Shown here piece after piece: positions 17,255-26,192 of a DNA stretch of 64,000 nucleotides; positions within the stretch are counted from its first letter, which is position 1; each line of letters begins with the position of its first letter. The notes beneath the pieces are model-generated. The model saw only the letters and a program-made list of their open reading frames with translations. It had not been told where the DNA came from and made no database searches. This stretch comes from Sporolactobacillus sp. STSJ-5 (GTDB lineage Bacteria; Bacillota; Bacilli; Bacillales; Sporolactobacillaceae), in NCBI RefSeq assembly GCF_024385605.1, contig NZ_JANFOJ010000001.1, positions 1 through 64,000 of the forward strand, in the 5' to 3' direction. The position numbers and the translations under genes are program-made.

Positions 17255-17268
17255 ATTTGAGCCGTCTT
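17231..17268 (+). terminator. Terminator after the HhH-GPD-like gene
   Basis: AGACGGCTCA...TGAGCCGTCT with AAATTCA/TGAATTT inner pairing forms a long stem overlapping the stop codon region. Confidence 0.8.
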
Positions 17269-17377
17269 TATATTATGGCTTGTACTCATTTATAAAATGA
17301 AAAGTTACAACTAGTGATTTAACCGGATAACGATTTTTTTAGCTAGTCAATCGGTTGGCTGAATTTTTCTGGATCAA

Positions 17378-17680
17378 TTAATAGGTAACTTGGCCATCCC
17401 AAGCGACCATTCCGCCGATCATATTTTTCACGTTATAGCCGTTTGCGGATAGCAGCTCAGCAGCAAACGCACTTCTCACACCTGCATGACAAACGAGAAC
17501 ATGTTCTTTCGTTTTATCAATTTGATTCATCCGCGACTGAATAATGTTAACCGATATATTAACTGCGCCGGGAATGTGCCCCTCATTAAATTCATCAGGT
17601 TCGCGTACATCAATGATGCTGGCGATTTTACCTTGTAAGCGCAATTGTTCCACTTTCTCAGCAGTGATTTCATTATACAT
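17378..17680 (-). CDS. Rhodanese-like domain protein
   Basis: This 100-residue single-domain rhodanese has the ID-VRE-DE-GHIPGA motif near residues 23-40 and the active-site loop CHAGVRS with the catalytic cysteine. Such proteins carry sulfane sulfur in cytoplasmic sulfur transfer. GGGAGGA stands seven bases before the ATG at 17680. It is transcribed behind the MFS gene on the same strand; the physiological partner is unknown. Confidence 0.9.
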   Translation of the reverse strand: MYNEITAEKVEQLRLQGKIASIIDVREPDEFNEGHIPGAVNISVNIIQSRMNQIDKTKEHVLVCHAGVRSAFAAELLSANGYNVKNMIGGMVAWDGQVTY

Positions 17681-17724
17681 TATATAGTCCTCCCAATCGT
17701 TCATTTATTCATTAGCACTTAATT

Positions 17725-19017
17725 TTACATTTCAGCATTTTTTGGTTCAACCCGCCGCGAAATAGTCCGTTTATCGACATGCGGCAAAATGGCCATGTAA
17801 AGTACGGTTCCGGTAAGTCCAATAACAGTGATGATCAGTGCTGTTGCAAGGGTTGATAAATAGGTGCCGATCATGATTGTTGCAGACGCGATCAGCATAG
17901 CAAGATTATATTTCAAACCGTTAATAGCCATATATATGCTCCGTGCATTTTCCGGCGGAATGGCCGCGGCATAGGATTGTTCTACCGGCACTCGAAAGAC
18001 TTCGCCTACTGTTAGGATAAGCATGAATGTGACCAAAAGCCAAATATTATCCGTGTAGGCAAGCACGCCATAACCAATCGAAAAAAGTGCACAGCTGCCA
18101 ATTAATGCTGTTTTATCATTCAGACGTTTACTCACACCCGACACAAATAACATGAGCAGTGCAACAAGTATCGTATTTTCACTGCGTAAAAAGCCAAGCA
18201 TCGTTAATCCGTTGACCCTCCAGAAAAGAAATGACTGTGTCGGCATCTCCTCACTTAGACGAATTCCGATATAATTGGTCAGCTGCAGCTCCATTGAAAA
18301 AACGAGAACTCCGGCAATGACAAAAACGATGAAAAGCCGGTCCTGAAATACCCTGTGATAGCTGGAAAAAATATGTAATAGATGCTTATTTAACGACATT
18401 TGACTAGATTGATGATGAACATGGCTCTCTTGAATAAAGAACGCAACGAGAAAAACAACCCCTAGTTCCACAATACACAGAGCAACAAAGAGTTCGAATA
18501 AATAGTGCTGGAACAGTAAAGCGCCTAGAATTCCGCCAATGGCAATGGACAAATTGTTCGCCCAATACGTAATTGAATACATCAATTTACGCTGCTCCGG
18601 TGTGCTGACGTCGATCAGCATCGCATCATTAGCCGGTCCGGCAAGTCCCCAAGAAATGCTATTAACAATCATCATCATGAAGGTAAGTCCTGCCGATTCA
18701 AAAAAAGGTGAATTACTGACCATCATAACGGCAAATGCTGCAAAACGAGCGCATTCTGCATAAAACATTACTTTTTTTCGACCGAATTGATCCGATAAAT
18801 AACCACCAATGAACGAATTTGTGATACCAATAAAAATGTTAATGAGCAACAATAAACCCGTCGTTTTTGCACCAAAATGCTGTGCTAAATATATGGTCAT
18901 AAAAGGAAAAATCATCCCGCCTACAAACCGGCTGGTAAATGTTTCAATGATTCTTATTTTAATATTTTTGTGGAAGTCACGGAATCGCAAATTATGCCTC
19001 TTTTCTCTTAGATGCAT
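17725..19017 (-). CDS. MFS transporter (drug-efflux-like)
   Basis: The 430-residue permease has about 12 membrane segments and the MFS motif GGYLSDQFGRKK after TM2. The overall pattern resembles DHA1-type efflux permeases of Bacilli, and the substrate is unknown. A rhodanese gene follows 45 bases downstream on the same strand, which may be co-transcribed. Confidence 0.82.
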   Translation of the reverse strand: MHLREKRHNLRFRDFHKNIKIRIIETFTSRFVGGMIFPFMTIYLAQHFGAKTTGLLLLINIFIGITNSFIGGYLSDQFGRKKVMFYAECARFAAFAVMMVSNSPFFESAGLTFMMMIVNSISWGLAGPANDAMLIDVSTPEQRKLMYSITYWANNLSIAIGGILGALLFQHYLFELFVALCIVELGVVFLVAFFIQESHVHHQSSQMSLNKHLLHIFSSYHRVFQDRLFIVFVIAGVLVFSMELQLTNYIGIRLSEEMPTQSFLFWRVNGLTMLGFLRSENTILVALLMLFVSGVSKRLNDKTALIGSCALFSIGYGVLAYTDNIWLLVTFMLILTVGEVFRVPVEQSYAAAIPPENARSIYMAINGLKYNLAMLIASATIMIGTYLSTLATALIITVIGLTGTVLYMAILPHVDKRTISRRVEPKNAEM

Positions 19018-19184
19018 GGTTTGTATTGATCATACTGTTCATTTTTAGAAAATGTGCATCAGGTCAACCAGTATACCATTACTTGATATTTTTTGTAACA
19101 AAAACTCAATGGTTTGCTAAATTTTTATGATAGAATCAATTTATGCATCTTTTGTCCAAACATCAAGAACGGAAGTGATTTTTT

Positions 19185-20069
19185 TTGGAAACAATGAACC
19201 GCAAGTACCTATATATTATTCTTTTCTTTGCCGCTTTCTCGCTTTCTACATCAGCTATTTTCGTAAAATTATCTGACGCCCCGTCGACGATTATTGCCGG
19301 TTATCGCATGCTTATCTCAACAGTCGTACTTTTGCCCTTTCTCCTATTCAATAAATCAAATCGCTCAGCATTACGAAAACTGTCCAAAAAGCAATGGTCT
19401 CTCGGCATGCTTTCCGGATTCTTTCTTGCTGCTCACTATGCCCTGTGGTTTGAATCGCTCAGATTCACTTCTGTCGCAAGCTCAACTGTGCTTGTCACCC
19501 TGCAGCCTTTGTTCGCTTTTATCGGAGGCTATTTTCTTTTCGGGGAAAAACTAACTCGCCAATCACTATTTGGTGGGCTTCTAGCGATCACAGGCAGTGT
19601 AATCATTGGTTGGCAAGACTTTCAGATAAGCGGTGTCGCTCTTTTCGGTGACTTACTCGCATTTATTGCCGCCGGATTGATTACCGGATACTTTTTTCTC
19701 GGCCAAGAACTTCGCAAAAAACTGTCCCTGCTTCCCTATGCGATTATTGGCTATGGCAGCAGTGCACTCTTTCTCTTCACTTATTCCGTGATCAGTGGAT
19801 TCTCACTTACTGACTATTCTGCAAACAATTGGTTATGGTTTGTATGTCTCGCTCTCATTTCAACTATTCTCGGACAGACAATTTTCAATTGGCTGCTGAG
19901 ATGGCTCAGCACATCTACAATATCTATGAGTATCGTTGGCGAACCGGTTGGAACCTGTATCCTTGCTTACTTCTTCTTAAGGCAAAGCGTCACCTTGCAG
20001 CAAGCCATTGGCATCACCACCATACTTGCAGGTATCGCGATCTTTCTAATGAAAAAGAAGCAGGCATAA
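19185..20069 (+). CDS. DMT-superfamily permease (EamA domains)
   Basis: The 294-residue protein has about ten membrane helices arranged as two EamA repeats (roughly 8-140 and 150-290), as in metabolite exporters of the drug/metabolite transporter superfamily. Motifs such as ALWFESLRFTSVASSTVL in the first half and SMSIVGEPVG in the second are typical. A TTG start at 19185 fits the GGAAGTGA seven bases upstream; the ATG three codons on is an alternative. It is divergent from the MFS gene. Confidence 0.85.
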   Translation: METMNRKYLYIILFFAAFSLSTSAIFVKLSDAPSTIIAGYRMLISTVVLLPFLLFNKSNRSALRKLSKKQWSLGMLSGFFLAAHYALWFESLRFTSVASSTVLVTLQPLFAFIGGYFLFGEKLTRQSLFGGLLAITGSVIIGWQDFQISGVALFGDLLAFIAAGLITGYFFLGQELRKKLSLLPYAIIGYGSSALFLFTYSVISGFSLTDYSANNWLWFVCLALISTILGQTIFNWLLRWLSTSTISMSIVGEPVGTCILAYFFLRQSVTLQQAIGITTILAGIAIFLMKKKQA

Positions 20070-20285
20070 ATTTAATAAATGTTATTTTTATCTAACTACT
20101 GTCACTTTATAAACTGCCCGTATTGCTGAAAATTCCTCGTTTAATCCCTTTTCCGATTAACTTTTTCACAGCTTAAAAATCAATCATCATGAGCAATCTG
20201 ATTGACCTGAGTTCCTCGTAATGCCCATACTGAATTAAAACGAATATCTATTATCTGCAATCCTAAAAGGACGGAATCCAAAACG

Positions 20286-21470
20286 ATGCTTGCCAAAAAA
20301 TCATTTTTATCACGTAGAAAAGGGTTCTTACGCTACTTGCCGGCTATGCTCTTGGCGGTACTGCTGAAGCCATTATTCTTCATTTACTTTAAAAAGAAAA
20401 AAATCGTGTTGATTGGCGGACATTGTGGTGAAAAATACGCGGATAACGCAGCCGCATTACATCGCTTTCTAATCAAAAATCACCCGGAGTACACGGTTTA
20501 CTTTGGTTTGACTGATCGTAATGATACGCTTATGCGTACCATCGGAGGACCGACTTATCAGTTGGGTTCTGTATGGAATTATCTTCTTTATGGCTATGCC
20601 GTCATCTGCTATTATTCGCATTCACTTGAGTCTGATGTAGCTCCGGAGATTGATTTCACTCCTTTCGCCCGTACAAAATTGATTAAAGTGTATTTAGGGC
20701 ACGGAATCGATGGTCTAAAACGTAACCTGTTTATTTTCGATACCCGACACAGTAATTATTTTGTCTGCTCCTCAAAGCAGGAAAAACTGATCAAGAAAAA
20801 TGAATGGGGAATTCCGGAAAATAAGTTAATCGTCACAGGACTGCCGAGATACGATGAACTGTATCTCAAACATGATCAACCATCGACACGGACTATTCTT
20901 TACATGCCGACGTGGAGAGAATGGTTGAATGCCGATCAAAGCTTTTTCTTCAGCGATTTCTATAAACATGTGTCTGCATTGCTAAATAACCAACTGTTAG
21001 AACAAACGCTGCTGCACTACGGCTATCACTTAAAAGTTATGCTGCATCCTTTCCTCCATTCTGTATTTAAAAAGTTTATGGAGCAAAATCATCGTCTTCA
21101 TTCCGTGTATTTTTGCAATCCTGATGAAGAGATTCAGAAATTGATACTCAGAAGTGATGTGCTGATCACTGATTATTCCAGTGTCTCATGGGACTTCTAC
21201 TACTTGGACAAGCCTGTGCTCTTCTATCAATTCGATCAATCCGAGTATTTGGAAAAACGGGGATCCTACTTGGATTTTTCAAAGGATCTGTTTGGCAGTG
21301 TCACGTATAACGCTGACGATACAGTAAAAATGCTGGGTGAAATCCTCTCACTCAGCAAACACTCAGATTATTATCAAAACAAGGTCAATCAGAAAAACCA
21401 TTTTGATTTTTATGATACAAACAATTGCCAACGTGTCGTTCAGCAAACCTTGCCAAATCTTAGAACATAA
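20286..21470 (+). CDS. CDP-glycerol glycerophosphotransferase family protein
   Basis: The 394-residue protein resembles TagB/TagF enzymes, which transfer glycerol phosphate from CDP-glycerol during wall teichoic acid synthesis at the inner membrane face. It has a hydrophobic, lysine-rich N-terminus (15-40) suited to membrane association, the conserved LGHGIDGLKR histidine region, YMPTWREW, and the C-terminal signature ITDYSSVSWDFYYLDKPV. No other tag gene is nearby, so this copy stands alone. A ribosome binding site GGACGGA lies upstream of the ATG. Confidence 0.85.
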   Translation: MLAKKSFLSRRKGFLRYLPAMLLAVLLKPLFFIYFKKKKIVLIGGHCGEKYADNAAALHRFLIKNHPEYTVYFGLTDRNDTLMRTIGGPTYQLGSVWNYLLYGYAVICYYSHSLESDVAPEIDFTPFARTKLIKVYLGHGIDGLKRNLFIFDTRHSNYFVCSSKQEKLIKKNEWGIPENKLIVTGLPRYDELYLKHDQPSTRTILYMPTWREWLNADQSFFFSDFYKHVSALLNNQLLEQTLLHYGYHLKVMLHPFLHSVFKKFMEQNHRLHSVYFCNPDEEIQKLILRSDVLITDYSSVSWDFYYLDKPVLFYQFDQSEYLEKRGSYLDFSKDLFGSVTYNADDTVKMLGEILSLSKHSDYYQNKVNQKNHFDFYDTNNCQRVVQQTLPNLRT

Positions 21471-21501
21471 GAAAGGAACAGTGATTTTTCACCGATCGAG
21501 T

Positions 21502-22068
21502 TTACCCTTTGAAAATTTGGATCAAGTGCTTTTTAAGCTGGTCCGCATAGACTGATGCGTTGGGATTCTTTATAACATCATGAAAAGATATACTTGGCAA
21601 TTTCGTTAAGCCAACGAAATCTTGAGTATCATGAAATGCTGAGAGCGCGTCATCGACAGTGCGACCATTAAAAAATGTCCCTGGTGTATCAAATACATCG
21701 TTCGGTGCATTCCATGTCGTGGATACGGAATAGCTTTTGCCTTTCAGCAAACCGCCTCTTCCATATTCGAATGTGCTGGAGTAGAAAACACCATAAGTGT
21801 AAACATCTTCGATATACCGCTTCAAGACAGCAGGAGCAGCAAACCAATAAATCGGAAATTGAAAAAGAATAAAGTCGGCCTTCTTCCATTTATTCTCTTC
21901 TTCGTTTACATCATATCCGTCCGCAACAGTAGTTGCCAGTATAGTGAATCCCTTATCCTTCAAATAACCGGCAGCAGTGTCTGAAAGAAACGTGTTTAAG
22001 TCACCTTTTGCAACATCATTGTAACGAGTGTCCATACCATTAATAATGAGCACAGTCTGATTTGACAA
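21502..22068 (-). CDS. NAD(P)H:quinone reductase, MdaB-like flavodoxin fold
   Basis: The 188-residue protein resembles MdaB-type NAD(P)H-quinone oxidoreductases, FAD-dependent enzymes that give two-electron reduction of quinones. Characteristic stretches are the N-terminal VLIINGM, the central FQFPIYWFAAPAVLKRYIEDV and the loop TFEYGRGGLLKGK. It begins with TTG after GGGGGAA. It converges with the glycerophosphotransferase gene. The physiological substrate is not known. Confidence 0.85.
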   Translation of the reverse strand: MSNQTVLIINGMDTRYNDVAKGDLNTFLSDTAAGYLKDKGFTILATTVADGYDVNEEENKWKKADFILFQFPIYWFAAPAVLKRYIEDVYTYGVFYSSTFEYGRGGLLKGKSYSVSTTWNAPNDVFDTPGTFFNGRTVDDALSAFHDTQDFVGLTKLPSISFHDVIKNPNASVYADQLKKHLIQIFKG

Positions 22069-22186
22069 GATATGTTCCCCCTAACCGTGTCGTTGTAACC
22101 ATTTTATTATCTCTCTATTGACTAATTCAGTAAAGCGCTATCATCTCTTAAAAAGGATGTTATGCAGAACATAAGCAAAATGAAAC

Positions 22187-22229
22187 AGAGACCGCCTCAT
22201 CAAAAAGATAGATTGATGAGACAGTCTCT
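22187..22229 (-). terminator. Terminator after the L,D-transpeptidase gene
   Basis: A long imperfect stem, AGAGACTGTCTCATCAA pairing with TTGATGAGGCGGTCTCT, lies directly after the stop codon on the minus strand. Confidence 0.75.
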
Positions 22230-22241
22230 TCAGATTCAAGA

Positions 22242-23624
22242 TTAATAGATAATTACCGGCTCGTTTTGTTCGAGATTATCATAGACGGTTTTCATTACGG
22301 ACGGAGGTGTATTGACACAGCCGCCTGATCCCTGTGTTAAGTATGCATCCTTTTTCCAGTTTCTTCTCCAGCTGGCATCATGAAAGCCACAACCGCTGAG
22401 TGTAAACGGTGCCCAATAGTCAACTTTTACCGAATAATGTGCGTTGCCGGCTTCGCTTCCTTCCAAAGTAGAAGGAGATTCTTTGTACATGACGTACCAA
22501 AGACCCTTTGGTGTATCTTCATTTGTATCATGTCGACCGGTCACTACATCTGTAGTAATGACGAGTTTGCCATTTTTATAGATCCATATTTTTTGTTCGG
22601 CAATAGATACTTCTGCATAGCTTGTTCCAATTCCGTTATTCGTCGTGTTATGGTAACCGATGCCGTAGGTGCTGTACCCAACACCATAGACATTGTAGGC
22701 TTTCAGTGACGTTGTTCCATTTTCAAACGCCTTCTGAATCCGGTCGGTTTCTTTACTTACGTTCAGCGCCCATCCATAGGATTGGCCCTGAACAGAGATA
22801 ATTTTGCCTGTATGCGTCTTAAATTGAAATTTCTTATTTAAGGTCGATTGATTATTATTGATTTCTTCGATCTTATTTTTCAGCTCACTTGGATCAATCG
22901 TCACTTTCATCTTTGATGTTGCTTTTGCATTTTTGATCAACTCACTTGCATTTAAAGCGTAGACTTTATTTTGAACCGAATAATTTACACTCTGATTCAT
23001 GAGCGACTTAAGTACTTTAGTTTTATCTTTAACTATTTTGCTATCTTCCTTAATTGGGTGCAGACGCGATAACGTTAGATGGATTTCACTGTTATACTCC
23101 TGTTTGTCATAATCGCTCATGATTTTTTCTATATCATATTGCTCGCCGGCTTCACTTTTAGATACCTTTAGATCACCATCTTCTATGTAAGCATAGGCGT
23201 CTTTAGGTGCTTTCAATTTTTTATTTAATTGTTTTAGCCGGTCTTCCACTTGTTTCTTCAGTGTGCTTGATCGATAATCGTCTTTTTCTGCTGGATTTAG
23301 TGCATAATTATTTGTCTTGAATGATGGTACCCATGTCTGTTGCTTTTTAAAAACTCGATTTACGGCTGATAAATCTTGTTTCGTAAATTTAGCTACTGTG
23401 TTCTTACCGTTGATGATCTTCTCATCTCCAATAAAGACATCATTTTTTAGGGTTTGCGAAGCCAATTTACTCACTACCTGTTCGGGCTTCAGATGTCCGA
23501 CTTTGACACCATTTATCGTTACATTCGCATTAAAATGTGTCGCCTGATAGTAACCCATAATTCCAAAAACTAATGCCGCGATAATCACGACACTGCTACT
23601 TATAATAATGACATTACGCTTCAG
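22242..23624 (-). CDS. L,D-transpeptidase (YkuD) with peptidoglycan-binding region
   Basis: The protein is a membrane-anchored YkuD L,D-transpeptidase, an enzyme class that cross-links or modifies peptidoglycan outside the cell. The hydrophobic VVIIAALVFGIMGYY segment is the anchor; a long middle region resembles the peptidoglycan-binding module common in such enzymes. The catalytic domain ends with SGCGFHD and GSGGCVNTPP, the cysteine lying 25 residues from the C-terminus. No ATG is present: the ribosome binding site GAGGTGAG sits 10 bases before an in-frame CTG (23624) and 7 before an ATT (23627), giving a normal KRN...TM start. The GTG at 23588 would cut into the anchor. Confidence 0.85.
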   Translation of the reverse strand: MKRNVIIISSSVVIIAALVFGIMGYYQATHFNANVTINGVKVGHLKPEQVVSKLASQTLKNDVFIGDEKIINGKNTVAKFTKQDLSAVNRVFKKQQTWVPSFKTNNYALNPAEKDDYRSSTLKKQVEDRLKQLNKKLKAPKDAYAYIEDGDLKVSKSEAGEQYDIEKIMSDYDKQEYNSEIHLTLSRLHPIKEDSKIVKDKTKVLKSLMNQSVNYSVQNKVYALNASELIKNAKATSKMKVTIDPSELKNKIEEINNNQSTLNKKFQFKTHTGKIISVQGQSYGWALNVSKETDRIQKAFENGTTSLKAYNVYGVGYSTYGIGYHNTTNNGIGTSYAEVSIAEQKIWIYKNGKLVITTDVVTGRHDTNEDTPKGLWYVMYKESPSTLEGSEAGNAHYSVKVDYWAPFTLSGCGFHDASWRRNWKKDAYLTQGSGGCVNTPPSVMKTVYDNLEQNEPVIIY

Positions 23625-23878
23625 AATGATCGCTCACCTCAAAAAGTATCAATTTAACAATTAACGTTCCATGTTATGTTTTGGTTTCACAAGATATTCG
23701 TTATCTATAAGATATATGAGTGGAAGCAATTTAACAAGAATTTATTAATAGAGAAGTTTCAGATAAACAAATGATATTTCAGCATCCATTGGAAAATATG
23801 GCCTTTTTGCACGACTTTTTCTTTCCAATTATGGCATAATAAGACAGTGATCTAGAAAATAAAAGAGGCGAATCGATA

Positions 23879-24181
23879 ATGAAATGCAAAGTCAATCGAA
23901 ATGCAGCAAAAGTAATGAAAACAATGCTTGAGAATGAGGATGCGCAAGGACAAATGCTGCGTGTGATCGTGACAGAGAATCATGGAGATCATGCCCATTA
24001 TGCATTGACTTATGGGGTACCGACTGAACACGATGAAATTGTTTCTACAGACAAAGGAATCGACGTCCTATTAGATAAACGTGAGGCGCTCCTTGATGGC
24101 GTTTGGATTCAATTTTTTTATGTCCCTGAACCAGGATTTGAAATCATTAATCCATCAAAAGGAGATTACAACCATTTCTAA
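23879..24181 (+). CDS. HesB/IscA-like protein without the cysteine triad
   Basis: The 100-residue protein has the HesB-like fold signature (MLRVIVTENHGDHAHYALTYG, GIDVLLDKREALLDGVWIQF). Canonical A-type Fe-S carriers use three cysteines, but this protein has a single one at position 3, so it cannot bind a cluster in the usual way. Members of this branch are called HesB-like in Bacilli and their role is unknown. It starts at ATG after AAAAGAGGCG. It appears to be monocistronic. Confidence 0.75.
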   Translation: MKCKVNRNAAKVMKTMLENEDAQGQMLRVIVTENHGDHAHYALTYGVPTEHDEIVSTDKGIDVLLDKREALLDGVWIQFFYVPEPGFEIINPSKGDYNHF

Positions 24182-24260
24182 TGAGACCGCAAGCACATGA
24201 TACATGCGATTGTAACCAATGCGGGAACTGATAAGAACTTTTTCCTCATTGAATCAATCC

Positions 24261-24920
24261 TTATACATGAAAATTTTTCGCAATCTCCTGTAGTACGTTC
24301 TTACCTTCAAACAAAATGAGTGCCGATAGAGACAGTACACTTAGCGAAATACAAATAACGGATGGAATGATAAATCCGACTTGCCCCGTGAAGTAGAGGA
24401 TAAGCGGTACAATTCCAAATACAATGTCGATGATAAAATAGACGATGTAATCCTCAGCCGGCATTTTCGTGACCTTAGCAATAATTGCAAGTGAAATCAT
24501 TGCAACGCTGCAGGCAATAGGTATCACATAATTCAGCGACCATCCTCGCCAACTGGTAAACCAGTCCCATCCGAGGCTTAAGGCTGATAGAATAAAGACC
24601 TGAGCAGTGATGTTATTTGGGATATTGTCTTTTTTTTGCAGTGCATAAATCAAGCTGATCCAGAAACATCCGATTCCCACGGCGACAAACAGCGACCAAA
24701 AACCGCTATCAGGAAGAATAAGGTTGACAGCAACACATAGGACGCCAATCATAATAGTCACGAAAATCAGCAGTTTAAAAAACAGTTCGTACTGTCTGTA
24801 AATGGTGGGAACGAAAGGATAAAGCTCTTCTTCATCAGTTCCTGACAGCCTGCTTTGACACAAAGGACAATTTGCGTCTTTTCCACGAATGCTTACTTTG
24901 CATTTTCCGCAATATTTCAT
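24261..24920 (-). CDS. DUF6320 zinc-ribbon membrane protein
   Basis: The 219-residue protein starts with a zinc ribbon whose cysteines are Cys4, Cys7, Cys18 and Cys21, followed by about six membrane segments from residue 48 on. It matches the DUF6320 pattern. Its gene follows the acyltransferase-like gene after three bases and is third in a three-gene operon with the alpha/beta hydrolase. The function is unknown; a membrane scaffold or export role for that pair can only be suggested. Confidence 0.7.
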   Translation of the reverse strand: MKYCGKCKVSIRGKDANCPLCQSRLSGTDEEELYPFVPTIYRQYELFFKLLIFVTIMIGVLCVAVNLILPDSGFWSLFVAVGIGCFWISLIYALQKKDNIPNNITAQVFILSALSLGWDWFTSWRGWSLNYVIPIACSVAMISLAIIAKVTKMPAEDYIVYFIIDIVFGIVPLILYFTGQVGFIIPSVICISLSVLSLSALILFEGKNVLQEIAKNFHV

Positions 24921-24923
24921 GTC

Positions 24924-26192
24924 TTAGCTTTCCCCTTCCTTCATATTACCCGTGGGACTCGTTGTGATTTCAACTTCAGCGCCCATACTCGTTAAGGTTC
25001 GAAAAAATCGTCTCTGAATCTCCGAACTGACAAAAGGTGATGAAAAACTGATACTCAAGCGATCTTGAAAAGAGCACATGCAGACTTGAAGTTGATTGCT
25101 CCCGTAACAAATGTCAAAGGATCGGATAAAGGCCTCCAACTCCTTTGGCATAGAAACAATGCCAAGATTTGAAAAACCGGCCGTCTTCCTGCGTGCCGCG
25201 TAGTGATAAGCCACTTTTAATGCAGGATCCTTCACGATAAGTGGTGTGATACGAGCAAAAATATTATGTTCCACCGCCGAATACGTTTCAATCACCTGAG
25301 AAAGCTTCTCTTTGGATAACCCAACACGCAAGTCATCACTGATCTTCTTCACAACATCCTCAAATGTCCCGTCATGGTGCCAGTAATCGTATCCGATTAA
25401 CAGGACACTGAAAAAATTCCGTGCTGAAGCGGAAGGGAAATGGCTGCGCAGATTAACAGGAATATCAAGAACAATCGGCCTTTTCTTTGCCCGTTCGGGA
25501 ACCGTTTCACTAATGGCATTCATCAGGCAAGCAGCTAGAAAAACAGTAAGTGTCGTGTGATGACGATGTGCCGCATCAAGCAATGGCTGAATTTTGATCA
25601 AGCCAGTCATGATTTTCAACCGATCCTCAGGGTATTTGTGACCGCGCAGACGACAAGCAAATACTCGTCTTGTCTGTTTCTTTCTTGAAGAACCCCGATA
25701 GTATTTGCGAAAACTATCGTCACTCATCTGCGTTGCTGAGGCATCGAAGTCTAGGCTCGGTTCATCTATTTGATGGTATTGAGACAAATACTTGGTAATC
25801 AGCGTCCGAAGAAAGTGCATCGCTCCCGTTCCATCCGAGAGCACATGGTAAACCTCCAAATTGATTCGATTTTTAAAGTAGCTCACATCAAAAAGCAGAT
25901 TTTTGCTGTTTTTTCTGTACAGTGCCGCACATGGTTGCGTATTTTCCTCATGAACAACCGGCTTTCTATTCGTATTTTCAAGATAATACCAAAAGAAGCC
26001 GCGTTTCAATACCGACTGATAAACACGAAAAATTTGTATGGTTTCATCGAGCGCACTCTGCAAGCTCACCGGATCAATTTGTTCGTATAATTCGCAGGAG
26101 ATTCGGAAAACCTGCGTGTCCGCTTTTTGTGCGGCGGCAGGAAAAATAAGTGCCGCATTATCCAGACTGCTCCAATTATGGTCCGTGTTCAT
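24924..26192 (-). CDS. Alcohol acetyltransferase/condensation-domain-like protein
   Basis: The 422-residue protein belongs to the CoA-dependent acyltransferase (CAT, condensation, alcohol acetyltransferase) fold. The catalytic HxxxDG motif is intact as HVLSDG at 116-121, and the C-terminal half has the NLRSHFPS and SNLGIVSMP stretches that correspond to the structural latch region of such proteins. It should transfer an acyl group to an alcohol, amine or hydroxyl lipid, but donor and acceptor are unknown. The ATG directly follows the TGA of the upstream hydrolase gene, so the two are tightly coupled. Confidence 0.72.
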   Translation of the reverse strand: MNTDHNWSSLDNAALIFPAAAQKADTQVFRISCELYEQIDPVSLQSALDETIQIFRVYQSVLKRGFFWYYLENTNRKPVVHEENTQPCAALYRKNSKNLLFDVSYFKNRINLEVYHVLSDGTGAMHFLRTLITKYLSQYHQIDEPSLDFDASATQMSDDSFRKYYRGSSRKKQTRRVFACRLRGHKYPEDRLKIMTGLIKIQPLLDAAHRHHTTLTVFLAACLMNAISETVPERAKKRPIVLDIPVNLRSHFPSASARNFFSVLLIGYDYWHHDGTFEDVVKKISDDLRVGLSKEKLSQVIETYSAVEHNIFARITPLIVKDPALKVAYHYAARRKTAGFSNLGIVSMPKELEAFIRSFDICYGSNQLQVCMCSFQDRLSISFSSPFVSSEIQRRFFRTLTSMGAEVEITTSPTGNMKEGES

